Assembly (NCBI GenBank): GCA_016235425.1
Contig: JACRLC010000091.1
Span: 85,446-149,445, forward strand
DNA: 64,000 nucleotides
Direction: 5' to 3'
Source of the DNA: Chloroflexota bacterium
GTDB lineage: Bacteria; Chloroflexota; Anaerolineae; Anaerolineales; Villigracilaceae
This document shows, one piece after another, positions 1 to 8,101 of this stretch. Each line of letters begins with the position of its first letter. Within the stretch, counting starts at the first letter, position 1. The notes beneath the pieces were generated by a model. The model ran no database searches. It was not told the origin of the DNA and saw nothing but the letters and a program-made list of their open reading frames with translations. The translations under genes and the position numbers were made by a program.

Positions 1-2
1 CG

Positions 3-218
3 ATCTCTGCCTATTACGGCAAAGTCGGCATCTATTTCGGGGATTTCGGCATGAGCAATGACTTTATCCTTCAGGATCGCATCTACACCATCCTGACGCC
101 CGATGCCGCGCTCAACCTGATTGTCACGGCGTTCATCATCACTGTACTCTCTTCACTCTACCCGGCGCGGATGGCTTCCCGCATGGAACCTGTCGAAGCA
201 TTGCACAAGGCACAATAA
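3..218 (+). CDS. ABC transporter permease, FtsX/MacB type (C-terminal fragment)
   Basis: The reading frame is open from the window edge and ends with TAA at 216-218, so only the last 71 residues are present. A hydrophobic stretch (LNLIVTAFIITVLSSLYPA) is followed by a short cytoplasmic tail containing RMEPVEAL. That tail is the typical end of FtsX-like permeases of the MacB/LolCE class, where the last membrane helix is followed by 'P-A-x-x-A-x-x-x-P-x-E-A-L'. The ATPase gene begins 12 bases downstream behind AAGGAG, so the two are co-transcribed and probably form one exporter. The family is clear from this C-terminal signature and the neighbours; the substrate cannot be told. Confidence 0.8.
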   Translation: MSAYYGKVGIYFGDFGMSNDFILQDRIYTILTPDAALNLIVTAFIITVLSSLYPARMASRMEPVEALHKAQ

Positions 219-230
219 AGGAGAATCAAA

Positions 231-914
231 ATGGAAGTCGCAAAATTAACGGATGTCACCCGCATCTATAGAATCGGCGAAGTGGAAACCCGCGCCTTGA
301 ATGGCATCACCATGACCATCGAAAGCGGTGAGTTTACCTCCCTGGTTGGCCCCTCCGGTTCCGGCAAGACCACCCTCCTGCAACTCATCGGCTGTCTCGA
401 CCGTCCCACCTCCGGGCAGGTGGTCATCAACGGCAAAGAGACCACCAACCTGAATCGCAACCAGCGCGCAGACTTACGCAAAGGGACGATCGGCTTCGTG
501 TTCCAGTTCTTTGCGCTCATCCCCACACTCACCGCCTACGAGAACGTGGAAATGCCGCTCCTGCTCAACGGCAAGAGTCCGTCCGAACGCAGGAAGCGCG
601 TCATGGAACTGCTGGAAGCCGTCGACATTACCAATCACGCCCACCATCGCCCCGACCAGTTGAGCGGCGGTCAGCAACAACGCGTGGCTGTGGCACGCGC
701 CCTGTCCACAAATCCCAAAATGATCCTGGCGGACGAACCCACCGCCAACCTCGATACCGAAAACGGCGAGCAGGTCATGGAGATTATGAAGAAACTCAAC
801 AAAGAGACCGGCACCACATTCGTCTTTGCCACCCATGACCCACGCGTGATCAAACATGCAACACGCGTTGTCACGCTGCATGATGGCTTGATCGAAAAGG
901 ATAGCAAACAATAA
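231..914 (+). CDS. ABC transporter ATP-binding protein, LolD/MacB class
   Basis: This 227-residue protein is the nucleotide-binding subunit that drives the preceding permease by ATP hydrolysis at the cytoplasmic face. All motifs are present in order: Walker [10 protein letters not shown] near residue 40, Q-loop in [10 protein letters not shown], signature LSGGQQQR near 143, Walker B MILADEPT near 163, and the H-loop in FATHD near 203. Length and sequence match the LolD/MacB subgroup (about 220-235 aa). AAGGAG lies 8 bases before the ATG. The following two genes encode secreted adaptor lipoproteins, so the operon reads permease-ATPase-adaptor-adaptor, as in MacAB-type efflux or lipoprotein-export systems. 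Substrate unknown. Confidence 0.93.
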   Translation: MEVAKLTDVTRIYRIGEVETRALNGITMTIESGEFTSLVGPSGSGKTTLLQLIGCLDRPTSGQVVINGKETTNLNRNQRADLRKGTIGFVFQFFALIPTLTAYENVEMPLLLNGKSPSERRKRVMELLEAVDITNHAHHRPDQLSGGQQQRVAVARALSTNPKMILADEPTANLDTENGEQVMEIMKKLNKETGTTFVFATHDPRVIKHATRVVTLHDGLIEKDSKQ

Positions 915-915
915 A

Positions 916-1058
916 TTCGTCCTGAACGAAGCGGAGCGAAGTCGAAGGACATTACGCATGAATGTCTTGGATTTCCATGTGATTTGCGCTTCGACTGCGG
1001 GTTTCGATACGCCTCTCGAAAAACACTCGGGGCTACTCAACCCTCCGCTCAGCGCGAA
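916..1058. repeat. Intergenic pair of dispersed repeats
   Basis: The 170-base gap inside the exporter operon holds two repeat units. The first (about 916-955) has inverted ends CGTCCTGAAC / GTCGAAGGAC and belongs to the family whose core reads CTTCGACAAGCTCAG or its complement. The second (about 989-1058) contains GGTTTCGATACG and GCTACTCAACC followed by CTCCGCTCAGCGCG. The same arrangement recurs at 17345-17402, and related units lie at 23573-23715. No gene is seen in the gap. Confidence 0.7.
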
Positions 1059-1084
1059 GATTATTTCATTGGAGAACACTCACC

Positions 1085-1879
1085 ATGAAGAAAACATTAC
1101 TGATCCTGGTTTTGCTTTTGGCGGTGGCGCTCACAGCGTGTGGTCAGGCCCCTACAACGGCAGCCATCCCAACGGTCCAGCTTGATGCGGGGCCATCGCA
1201 AGGCAACACATCATCCGGCGCGGTCACCGCATCCGCGGAGGTCGTGCCTGCTAGCAAAGTCGAATTGAGCTTTCCAACGATTGGCACAATCCAAACGGTG
1301 GACGTGAAGGTTGGTGACACGGTCACGGCTGGGCAGGCATTGGCTTCGCTCAACACGGTGATTCTGGAAGCGAAAGTGGCTGAGGCTGAGGCAAATGTTG
1401 CGACTGCCGATACGCAAGTCCGTTATTTGAGGCGCGTCGGGCCGGGGCAGGAACAACTCGATTCCGCGAAGGCCGATTTGGATCGCGCCAATGCCGCGCT
1501 TGAAATGGCAAAAGCAATGCTGGCGCAAGCGACGCTGGTTACACCGATTGATGGCACGGTTGTCTCGGTTGAGCTCTCGGTTGGCGAAACTGCCACACCT
1601 GGATTGGTGGTCGTGGTCGTTGGCGATTTGTCAAATATGCAAATCGAGACCACAGACTTGAGCGAACGCGATGTGCCTTCTGTGAAGGTCGGTCAATCTG
1701 CGAGCGTGTTCATCGAAGCCTTGAATGAAACCTTTACCGGCAAAGTTGTGGGTGTTGCGCGGCAGGCGACAACAGTTGGCGGAGATACGGTTTACAAAGT
1801 GACGGTTGAATTGGACGAACAGCCGCAGGGATTGCTCTGGGGCATGAGCGCCGAAGTTGAAATCCAGACGGAGCAATAA
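1085..1879 (+). CDS. HlyD/MacA-like efflux adaptor lipoprotein (copy 1)
   Basis: A 264-residue periplasmic-adaptor-like protein. It begins with a lipoprotein signal, MKKTLLILVLLLAVALTAC, whose lipobox LTAC predicts lipid attachment at Cys19. It then has a biotinyl-lipoyl-like half (VKVGDTVTAGQALASLN, about residue 78), a short helical hairpin rich in Ala/Glu (about 96-145), the second lipoyl half (TPIDGTVVSVELSVGETATPG) and a beta-barrel region ending in DEQPQGLLWGMSAEVEI. It is shorter than MacA (about 370 aa) and has a reduced hairpin. A second, similar gene follows after one base. It probably links the exporter to an extracytoplasmic partner or stabilises the permease. Start chosen at the ATG behind GGAGAACACTCACC. 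Confidence 0.85.
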   Translation: MKKTLLILVLLLAVALTACGQAPTTAAIPTVQLDAGPSQGNTSSGAVTASAEVVPASKVELSFPTIGTIQTVDVKVGDTVTAGQALASLNTVILEAKVAEAEANVATADTQVRYLRRVGPGQEQLDSAKADLDRANAALEMAKAMLAQATLVTPIDGTVVSVELSVGETATPGLVVVVVGDLSNMQIETTDLSERDVPSVKVGQSASVFIEALNETFTGKVVGVARQATTVGGDTVYKVTVELDEQPQGLLWGMSAEVEIQTEQ

Positions 1880-1880
1880 C

Positions 1881-2669
1881 ATGAAACGCTTTCTCTGGAT
1901 GGCGTTCCTGATATTGGCAGTTGCTTTATCAGGATGTACCGCGCCTCAAACTGCCTCGCCTACGCCTGCTCCAACAATTGCTTCCCCGCAGGAAGTTTCG
2001 GGGAATGTGGCGGCTTCTGCAACCGTAGAACCTGCGCGCGCATCAAATTTGAGCTTCGTCATTTCTGCGCCTGTCAAAGAGATCGCCGTCAAGGAAGGCG
2101 ATGTAGTTAAGGCCGGTCAAAATCTGGTAACGTTGAACAGCCCCGATTTGGAATATGGCCTTTCCCAGGCTGAAGCCGCATTGCGCGCCGCAGAATTTGA
2201 TTATGAATATTGGATTCCGCCGCGCTTCAATCGTCCGCCTGAACGGCGGCAATTAGCCCAGGCAGTGCTGGTCGTTGCGCAGAAGGAATATGAAACAGCC
2301 CAGGCCAATTTGACACAAGCCGCCCTGACTGCACCATTCGATGGAACCGTAATCGCCATCAACGTTCAACAAGGTGAATTCATTCAACCAGGACAAGCCG
2401 TCATCACCCTTGCAGATTTGAGCGCTCTTCAAATTGAAACCACAGATTTAAGCGAGCGCGATATTCCAAAGGTGAAGCTCGGACAGAGCGCGCTCGTCTT
2501 TGTTGAAGCGTTGGATGCAGAATTCAATGGCATGGTCACGTCCATCTCTCCCATCGCGGATATTGTCGGCGGTGATGTGGTTTACAAAGTTATTGTCACA
2601 TTGGACGAGCAACCCGCAGGTCTGCTCTGGGGCATGAACACAGAAGTGGAAATCAACACCGGGCAATAG
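1881..2669 (+). CDS. HlyD/MacA-like efflux adaptor lipoprotein (copy 2)
   Basis: A 262-residue tandem paralogue of the preceding gene, separated from its stop by one base. The ATG at 1881 is preferred over an in-frame start 24 bases upstream because it opens directly onto the lipoprotein signal MKRFLWMAFLILAVALSGC (lipobox LSGC). The lipoyl halves (VKEGDVVKAGQNLVTLN and APFDGTVIAINVQQGE) and the C-terminal region (TTDLSERDIPKVKLGQ, DEQPAGLLWGMNTEVEI) match copy 1 closely, while the hairpin between them (residues 95-140) differs. Two non-identical adaptors in one operon suggest a hetero-oligomeric ring or diverged substrate contacts; that is inference. A terminator follows at 2688. Confidence 0.85.
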   Translation: MKRFLWMAFLILAVALSGCTAPQTASPTPAPTIASPQEVSGNVAASATVEPARASNLSFVISAPVKEIAVKEGDVVKAGQNLVTLNSPDLEYGLSQAEAALRAAEFDYEYWIPPRFNRPPERRQLAQAVLVVAQKEYETAQANLTQAALTAPFDGTVIAINVQQGEFIQPGQAVITLADLSALQIETTDLSERDIPKVKLGQSALVFVEALDAEFNGMVTSISPIADIVGGDVVYKVIVTLDEQPAGLLWGMNTEVEINTGQ

Positions 2670-2687
2670 AATCAAGATGTACAATTG

Positions 2688-2719
2688 AGCGCGTTGGAGA
2701 AATCCAGCGCGCTATTTTT
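2688..2719 (+). terminator. Rho-independent terminator of exporter operon
   Basis: An 11-bp stem (2688-2698 with 2703-2713, one G-T pair) with a GAAA loop is followed by ATTTTTA. It lies 19 bases after the second adaptor gene and before the glycosidase ribosome binding site. Confidence 0.75.
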
Positions 2720-2742
2720 AATGACATGCAAGGAGATATTTC

Positions 2743-4128
2743 ATGACCATCATCACTGTCATCGGCGCGGGAAGCGCATCGTTTGGCGAGAATACACTGT
2801 CCGCGCTTTTGCGTTCCAGGAAATTGAAGGGTTCGACACTTCGTCTCGTGGACAGGAACGCGCAAAGTCTGGATATCGTTCATCGCCTTGCAAATCGTTT
2901 GAACAAGGAATGGGATGCCGAATTCACCATCAGCAAACACACGCATCATCGCGACGCGCTTGAGGGAACCAAATTTGTTGTCTCTGCGATTGAAGTTGGG
3001 CCGCGTGAGGAACTGTGGAAATCAGATTATGAATTGACGTTGAAGCATGGCGTCCATCAACCCTACGGTGAAAACGGCGGGCCGGGAGGCTTTGCGCATG
3101 CCGCGCGCAACATTGGCCCGGTTATGGAAATCTCGCACGATATGGAGCAGGCCTGTCCCGACGCTTGGTTTATCAATTTCACAAACCCGATGGTGCGAAT
3201 TTGCGACGCGGTCAACCGTTACAGCAAGATCAAGGTGGTTGGGTTATGCCATCAAATCTACGCGGGATATGGCATGGTGGGCGTTGCACTTGCGAAGGAC
3301 CTCGGCATCGAAATTCCCGATGGGCTTGAAGGCATGCACGCGGATGTGATGCAACATCCGCTTCAGCATTTGGTTAAGCAACAAACTGTCCCACTGGTGG
3401 ATATTCGCGCCGCGGGGACCAATCACTTCTCATGGCTTCTCTCCATTCACGACAGGCGGACAGGGGAGGATTTATATCCGCTTCTCCGCGAACGATTCTT
3501 TGAACTCGACCCCGGCTTCGAACCGCTCACTCGCCGCGTCTTTCAGGACTTCGGCCTGTTCCCGATACCCGGAGATACCCACCTCTGTGAATACCTTCCG
3601 TGGATGAGCGACCCCGTCACAAAGCCATGGGAAAAATTCAATATTCGTCTCTATGGCTGGGAGGCGATGGCTGGACTCCGTGACTTTAGCCTTGATCGCT
3701 TGAACGATATGGCAAACGGCATTCTTACCATCGAGAGTCTGATTGACACAGATTCAGAGGGTGCGCTTGAGATGATCGAGAATGTGACATGCGCGGGAAC
3801 ACATTACCATCTCGCCGCGAACCTTCCAAATGAAGGACAAATCTCAAACCTGCCATCTGGCTCAATTGTCGAAACTCCCGTTATCGTTGATGGCGCGGGG
3901 ATACATCCTGTCCACGCGGGTGCATTACCTGAATCCATTGCGGAACTGAATCGCCGCGAATTGATGGTCTCGCAATTATGTGTTGATGCGGCCATCGAAG
4001 GCAGTTACGAAAAAGCATTACAGTGTATGCTGCTCGATCCGATGATCAGGGATATGCACACGGCAAAAAACGTTCTTGATGATTATCTTGAGACATACAA
4101 GGATTACCTGCCGCAATTCTGCAAATAA
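2743..4128 (+). CDS. Glycoside hydrolase family 4 (NAD- and Mn-dependent alpha-glycosidase)
   Basis: A 461-residue cytoplasmic enzyme of family GH4, which cleaves alpha-glycosides (glucosides, galactosides or galacturonides) by an oxidation-elimination route using NAD and a divalent metal. The N-terminal Rossmann motif ITVIGAGSASFGEN (residues 3-16) binds NAD, and TNPMVRICDAV is the family 'TNP' motif. The metal ligands are Cys169-His170 in VVGLCHQIY and His228 in GTNHFSW. A conserved NGGPGG loop follows GENGG near residue 107. Length is normal for the family. AAGGAG lies 9 bases before the ATG. It appears monocistronic, between two terminators. The exact sugar cannot be decided from sequence; CHQ at the metal site is closer to the galactosidase/galacturonidase side than to maltose-phosphate enzymes. 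Confidence 0.9.
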   Translation: MTIITVIGAGSASFGENTLSALLRSRKLKGSTLRLVDRNAQSLDIVHRLANRLNKEWDAEFTISKHTHHRDALEGTKFVVSAIEVGPREELWKSDYELTLKHGVHQPYGENGGPGGFAHAARNIGPVMEISHDMEQACPDAWFINFTNPMVRICDAVNRYSKIKVVGLCHQIYAGYGMVGVALAKDLGIEIPDGLEGMHADVMQHPLQHLVKQQTVPLVDIRAAGTNHFSWLLSIHDRRTGEDLYPLLRERFFELDPGFEPLTRRVFQDFGLFPIPGDTHLCEYLPWMSDPVTKPWEKFNIRLYGWEAMAGLRDFSLDRLNDMANGILTIESLIDTDSEGALEMIENVTCAGTHYHLAANLPNEGQISNLPSGSIVETPVIVDGAGIHPVHAGALPESIAELNRRELMVSQLCVDAAIEGSYEKALQCMLLDPMIRDMHTAKNVLDDYLETYKDYLPQFCK

Positions 4129-4146
4129 AACAACACATGATTACAG

Positions 4147-4180
4147 GAAGCACAGGATACCATCCTGTGCTTCTTTTCTT
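4147..4180 (+). terminator. Strong Rho-independent terminator
   Basis: A perfect 12-bp stem (4147-4158 with 4162-4173) with a 3-base loop and a TTTTCTT tail, 18 bases after the glycosidase stop codon. Confidence 0.9.
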
Positions 4181-4431
4181 AAAAACGTTAAAGACCTTAA
4201 GATCCTTAATGACTCAACACACATATCATAATAAAACAGCTGATAATATTTTAAGATAAGTATATACTCAAAACCCTTTACATAAACTGATATTCATATA
4301 CAATAAACATGTGATCAATGATTTTATGATCATTACGATTGAATAAATGATAAACATAAAATCATCCAACATGATTCATCATGACGAATCAATAAAAAGA
4401 TACAAAGGAAAGACAACACAAAGGAAAGATC
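4181..4431. other. AT-rich intergenic region, probable promoter/operator of the ATP-grasp gene
   Basis: About 250 bases of unusually AT-rich DNA, very unlike the rest of the window, and no gene. It carries many copies of ATGAT/ATCAT, for example TGATCA near 4312, and an inverted pair GATTTTATG (about 4320) / CATAAAATC (about 4357) that could be an operator. AGGAAAG stands before the ATG at 4432. The base composition and the repeated short motif suggest transcriptional control, but no known factor site is recognised. Confidence 0.4.
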
Positions 4432-5454
4432 ATGTACATTTGCGCATTGACGAGTGTTCCAGACAAGGATGATATTCCATACGATCCATCACCTTACATG
4501 AAAGGATACAGGTGGAAACACCATCTTGTTGAACCGGAAAACGTTGAAAAACAAATCCGCGATTTAATGAATGACGGGGTTGAAGTATTTATCAATTTAT
4601 GTGACGGCACACCCGACGATCCGCTGTCAGGGATCAGCCTGGTACACGCCATGGAAAAACTTGGCGCCGCATTCACAGGCGCAGATTCTAAATTTTTCGA
4701 TCCAACGCGCGATGAAATGAAGAATGCCGCAAAGCGCGTCTCTGTCCCCACACCGAACTGGATGTTCGTGAACCGGGTCGAAGATGCAGAGAAGGTGGTG
4801 AAACGCCTGCGATTCCCCATGCTTGTCAAACCGCCGCATGGATATGCAAGCGTCGGCATTCGCCGCGATTCACGCGTCGAAAACATTGACCGGCTCAAGA
4901 GCCAGATGGAAGCGGCGATCAATGAGTTTGGCCGCGCGCTGATCGAGGAGTTCATCGAAGGCCGTGAATTTACCTGTCTCATCGCCGAAGATCCGGATGC
5001 TCCCGGGCAACCCATCACATTCAAGCCGGTCGAGTTCATTTTCCCGGATGGCGAATCATTCAAACATTACAACATGAAATGGGTGGAATACGAGAGGATG
5101 TCTGTTGCGCCGGTCGACGATGCGCGGATTGAGAAAACTCTGCGTGAACAGACCACACGCTTGTTCAAGGAACTCGGCGGCAATGGATATGCGCGTTGCG
5201 ATTACCGCATGGATGCAAACGGAACGATCTATATGCTGGAGATCAATCCCAACTGCGGTATCTTCTACCCGCCCACCGAACCCGGTTCGGCGGATTTCTC
5301 CCTGTTGAACGATCCCAAATATAACCATGCCAAATTCATGAAGATGATCATCCACTCCGGGCAAAAGCGGCAGGCTCGCATGGCTGTTGAGAAACTGCTC
5401 AAACGCCAGCCGCGTAAACGAACGGTTGAAGTCGAGCAGATGGCGTATTCATAA
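4432..5454 (+). CDS. ATP-grasp ligase related to D-alanine--D-alanine ligase
   Basis: This 340-residue protein has the two ATP-grasp subdomains of the Ddl family: MLVKPPHGYASVGI (about residues 126-139, ATP-binding lysine and glycine loop), LIEEFIEGREFTCLI (about 168), and the Mg-binding end MLEINPNCGI (about 267). The N-terminal domain is not the usual Ddl one: there is no GGxSxEHxVS motif, although FINLCDG takes the place of the Ddl 'FPVLHG' segment. The real ddl is in the dcw cluster at 20212, so this is probably a peptide- or amino-acid-forming ligase of a different pathway. It stands alone between terminators with its own AT-rich leader, so it is likely regulated by itself. Substrate unknown. 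Confidence 0.75.
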   Translation: MYICALTSVPDKDDIPYDPSPYMKGYRWKHHLVEPENVEKQIRDLMNDGVEVFINLCDGTPDDPLSGISLVHAMEKLGAAFTGADSKFFDPTRDEMKNAAKRVSVPTPNWMFVNRVEDAEKVVKRLRFPMLVKPPHGYASVGIRRDSRVENIDRLKSQMEAAINEFGRALIEEFIEGREFTCLIAEDPDAPGQPITFKPVEFIFPDGESFKHYNMKWVEYERMSVAPVDDARIEKTLREQTTRLFKELGGNGYARCDYRMDANGTIYMLEINPNCGIFYPPTEPGSADFSLLNDPKYNHAKFMKMIIHSGQKRQARMAVEKLLKRQPRKRTVEVEQMAYS

Positions 5455-5472
5455 TCGAATCACAAACGTCTT

Positions 5473-5507
5473 CAAGGGACACGGAAATCGTGTCCCTTGT
5501 TTTTTTA
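5473..5507 (+). terminator. Terminator between convergent genes
   Basis: An 11-bp perfect stem (5473-5483 with 5489-5499) with a 5-base loop and seven Ts. The T run overlaps the stop codon of the convergent methyltransferase gene. Confidence 0.9.
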
Positions 5508-6425
5508 ATTGCATTCCCAGCGCGCATACACCGCCTGTGACAACAACCTCCCCGCGCTTTGCTCTCTTGTTACCAATTCACCGCTGTCAATTGTCCCCCT
5601 AAAACCTTTCATCATTTCGTCCATTGCCTGCGCTACATGGATCGCAGACGCGCGCACTGCATAGACCGTGACCGCCACAAACAACGGGTTATCGCTCAAA
5701 CATTCGCGGCACATCTCCAGCAAATTTGGCAGGGACTTATACACTTCCCAGACTTCTCCTTTTGGTCCGCGTCCGAACTTCGGCGGATCAAGAATGATCC
5801 CATCATATTTCACCCCACGCCTTGACTCGCGTTGCACGTACTTGAGCGCGTCCTCCACAATCCAGCGGATGGGTCTATCGCTCAAACCGGATAATTCCTG
5901 ATTCTTGCGCGCCCAATTCACAGACTTCTTCGACGCGTCCACGTGAGTCACTTTTGCGCCCGCGGCCGCGGCGGCCAATGTCGCCAACCCTGTATAGCCA
6001 AATAGGTTGAGAACATTCACGGGACGATTCGCTTTTTGAACGAGACCAGCCACAAAGTCCCAGTGAGAGGCGACTTCGGGAAAGACTCCGAGATGGCGGC
6101 CAGGGGTTGTCATCACGTTGAAGCGCAACTCCCCTCTCCATGAGAGAAAGGGAGATGATGTGAGGGTGAGCGGGTAGGTCATCTCCCATTTTTCAGGAAT
6201 CTTCTTTTTGATAATCCAGTGTCCACCGCTTTCTTCGGCAGTGGGTTGAAAGACTGCATGGGCATTCTTCCACTCTGATTCAGGCAATGCGCGCTTCCAC
6301 ATCGCCTGCGACTCGGGGCGCTCAAAAACATACTTGCCGAAGCGTTCGAGTTTCAATCCATCGCCGCTATCGAGCAGGGCATAGTCTTTCCAGCTGGGGG
6401 ATTCGAGGAGGGTAAATTGAGTCAT
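5505..6425 (-). CDS. Class I SAM-dependent methyltransferase, RlmI/RlmK-like
   Basis: A 306-residue enzyme predicted to methylate large-subunit rRNA. The SAM-binding motif VLNLFGYTGLATLAAAAAGA (about residues 138-157), the acidic VDASKKSVNWARKN strand and the catalytic-type motif IILDPPKFGRG (about 211) are those of the RlmI/RlmK family. It lacks the N-terminal PUA domain of true RlmI, so it corresponds to the shorter SAM-methyltransferase form. Residues about 84-98 (TLTSSPFLSWRGELR) interrupt the conserved region just before the GVFPEVASHWDF motif. They are encoded by a dispersed palindromic repeat inserted in frame (see 6127-6172). It is transcribed opposite to its neighbours. The target nucleotide is unknown. 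Confidence 0.82.
   Translation of the reverse strand: MTQFTLLESPSWKDYALLDSGDGLKLERFGKYVFERPESQAMWKRALPESEWKNAHAVFQPTAEESGGHWIIKKKIPEKWEMTYPLTLTSSPFLSWRGELRFNVMTTPGRHLGVFPEVASHWDFVAGLVQKANRPVNVLNLFGYTGLATLAAAAAGAKVTHVDASKKSVNWARKNQELSGLSDRPIRWIVEDALKYVQRESRRGVKYDGIILDPPKFGRGPKGEVWEVYKSLPNLLEMCRECLSDNPLFVAVTVYAVRASAIHVAQAMDEMMKGFRGTIDSGELVTREQSAGRLLSQAVYARWECN
6127..6172 (-). repeat. Palindromic repeat inside methyltransferase coding sequence
   Basis: Read on the gene's strand it starts CTCACCCTCACATCATCTCC and ends GGAGAGGGGAG. This is the same outline as the murD insert at 13368-13440 (CCCTCACCCTAACC ... GGGAGAGGGG). It adds about 15 residues where related methyltransferases have a short turn, and keeps the frame. 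Confidence 0.65.
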
Positions 6426-6585
6426 TTGTTTTTTGCAATCAGCTTTTGCGACATTTTATAACGCAATACCGCCAGGATTCTCGTTTTTCCTTCGCGGCTC
6501 TGCGCCTTTGCCTCAAATCATTGCCCACGAAACACGCAAGATCCCCGCCTCTTATCGAAAAGTAGGCGATAACCCAAAGTACTAC

Positions 6586-6639
6586 TTGCTTTTTGCCCAC
6601 GAAATCTGTATAATGTGGGAAAAAGTGGTAGAAAGTGGT
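6586..6639 (+). promoter_or_regulatory. dcw promoter with three MraZ boxes
   Basis: A near-consensus vegetative promoter, TTGCTT (6586-6591), 17-base spacer, TATAAT (6609-6614), lies 78 bases before mraZ. Directly after the -10 are three direct repeats GTGGG (6615), GTGGT (6625) and GTGGT (6635), each starting 10 bases after the last. MraZ is known in other bacteria to bind GTGG[G/T] repeats with 10-base spacing and to repress its own operon. The repeats overlap the expected transcription start, which fits repression. This indicates autoregulation of the whole cluster. Confidence 0.88.
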
Positions 6640-6691
6640 AAGAGCGCCGGACTTCCCGGCGTTCGACGCATTAAAAGGTAAACTAGCACAA

Positions 6692-7132
6692 ATGTTCTTG
6701 GGTCACTTCCAGCACAATCTTGATGACAAAGGCCGCCTGATGATACCGGCGCGCTTTCGCGAGTTGCTGGAAGGCGGCGCTTACATCACCCAGGGCTTCG
6801 ACAAATGCCTGATGGTGATGACGGAGGCCTACTTCAAACAGGTCTACGAGCGCATCGAGGCCATGAACCTCGCCGACCCCACCGCCCGTCTCCTGCGCCG
6901 ACTCATCCTCTCGAACGCATATTCCGTTGAAGTGGACAAGGTCGGGCGCATCCTCGTCCCGCAAAACCTGCGGGCTTTCTTGCAAATCGAGGGCGAGGCC
7001 ATCGTCGCGGGTCAGGGCGAGTATTTTGAAGTGTGGCGGCCTGCAGAATGGAACGAGCAAATGGCTCAATTGCAGAATACCGAAGCTAACAACCAGCGCT
7101 TCTCCGCGCTTGACCTTTCAAAGCAACCGTAG
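6692..7132 (+). CDS. mraZ: Transcriptional regulator MraZ
   Basis: A 146-residue DNA-binding protein of the SpoVT/AbrB (swapped-hairpin barrel) fold that controls the division and cell-wall cluster. The N-terminal MFLGHFQHNLDDKGRLMIP is the family signature, and the second half repeats the motif as VEVDKVGRILVPQNLR (about residues 73-88), each with the D-x-K-G/V-R core. Length is normal. The ATG at 6692 is chosen because translation from it begins exactly at the conserved N-terminus; an earlier in-frame start would lie inside the operator. It heads the operon, and its presumed binding sites are at 6615-6639. The stop codon TAG is the first three bases of a dispersed repeat (7130-7183). Confidence 0.96.
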   Translation: MFLGHFQHNLDDKGRLMIPARFRELLEGGAYITQGFDKCLMVMTEAYFKQVYERIEAMNLADPTARLLRRLILSNAYSVEVDKVGRILVPQNLRAFLQIEGEAIVAGQGEYFEVWRPAEWNEQMAQLQNTEANNQRFSALDLSKQP

Positions 7133-7183
7133 GGGCGACCGTAAAGGTCGCCCATTCAGGGCAGGCGCAAGGCCAGCCCCTAC
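7130..7183. repeat. Palindromic repeat between mraZ and rsmH
   Basis: Two adjacent hairpins, GGGCGACC...GGTCGCCC and GGGCAGGC...GCCAGCCC, bounded by TAGGGG and CCCCTA. A second copy lies just before murB (19078-19128). It supplies the mraZ stop codon and ends three bases before the rsmH start. Confidence 0.8.
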
Positions 7184-7186
7184 AAC

Positions 7187-8101
7187 ATGGCGCATCAACC
7201 TGTACTTTACAAAGAGATTATACACGCGTTGCAACCCCAACGCGGCGGCCGATACGTTGATTGCACTTTGGGCGCGGGCGGACACGCTCGCGGCATCCTG
7301 GAGGCCTGTGCGCCAGACGGGCTCCTGCTCGGTCTCGATGTAGACCCGCAGGCGCTGGCGCTTGCTCGTGAGACCTTGGCTCCTTACGAGGGGCGCACTC
7401 GTCTCGTACAGGCCTCCTACACTACCCTCAGCGATCAGCTCAAAGCCGCCAATTGGGACGCGGTGGACGGAATCGTCCTTGACCTCGGGGCCTCATCCAT
7501 GCAATTCGACTCCCCCTCCCGAGGTTTTTCCTTCCTCCATGAGGGCCCGCTCGACATGCGCTTCGGCCCTCACGCAACGCAAAGCGCGGCGGATTTGGTC
7601 AATACGCTGGATGAAAGAGAACTGGCTGACATCATCTTCCGCTACGGCGAAGACCGCGACTCCCGCAAGATTGCGCGTGCCATCGTCAACAACCGACCGC
7701 TTCACACGACCCGCGAGCTGGTCGCCGTTATCGAAAAAGTCTCTCCCCGGCGCGGTGACCGCCTCCATCCAGCCACACGGACATTTCAGGCCCTGCGCAT
7801 CGCGGTGAATGAGGAACTGGCCGCAGTGGAGAAGGTCCTTCCCCAAGCGGTGGCAGGACTCAGGCCCGGAGGTAGATGCGCTGTCATCTCCTTCCACTCG
7901 CTGGAAGATCGAATCGTCAAAGACTATTTCAGAGAGCAGAGCAAAGACCTCGTCAATCCGCCTTACGAAAAGATTTATGAAGTTGAACGCAGTGCAGCGT
8001 TGAAGCTGATTAGCAAAAAACCAATCGTGCCAACGGATGAAGAAATTAAAAATAATCCGCGGGCGCGCAGTGCAAAACTTAGAGTTGTCGAGAAAGTGTG
8101 A
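7187..8101 (+). CDS. rsmH: 16S rRNA m4C1402 methyltransferase RsmH (MraW)
   Basis: A 304-residue SAM-dependent enzyme that N4-methylates C1402 of 16S rRNA at the decoding centre. Seen: HQPVLYKEIIHALQP at the N-terminus, the SAM site YVDCTLGAGGHA (about residues 23-34) with GLDVDPQALALA, the family motif VDGIVLDLGASSMQFD (about 91), and the C-terminal RPGGRCAVISFHSLEDRIVK (about 227). It has the usual length (about 300-315 aa). It is the second gene of the dcw cluster, as in most bacteria. The stop codon overlaps the edge of a repeat unit beginning at 8102. Confidence 0.96.
   Translation: MAHQPVLYKEIIHALQPQRGGRYVDCTLGAGGHARGILEACAPDGLLLGLDVDPQALALARETLAPYEGRTRLVQASYTTLSDQLKAANWDAVDGIVLDLGASSMQFDSPSRGFSFLHEGPLDMRFGPHATQSAADLVNTLDERELADIIFRYGEDRDSRKIARAIVNNRPLHTTRELVAVIEKVSPRRGDRLHPATRTFQALRIAVNEELAAVEKVLPQAVAGLRPGGRCAVISFHSLEDRIVKDYFREQSKDLVNPPYEKIYEVERSAALKLISKKPIVPTDEEIKNNPRARSAKLRVVEKV

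Noticed and set aside
4432..5454. Calling the ATP-grasp gene a second ddl
   Set aside because: The N-terminal Ddl signature is missing and a complete ddl is present in the dcw cluster, so only family-level naming is justified.
6433..6681. 83-codon open frame upstream of mraZ
   Set aside because: It runs through the promoter and MraZ boxes, has no ribosome binding site and does not resemble a protein.
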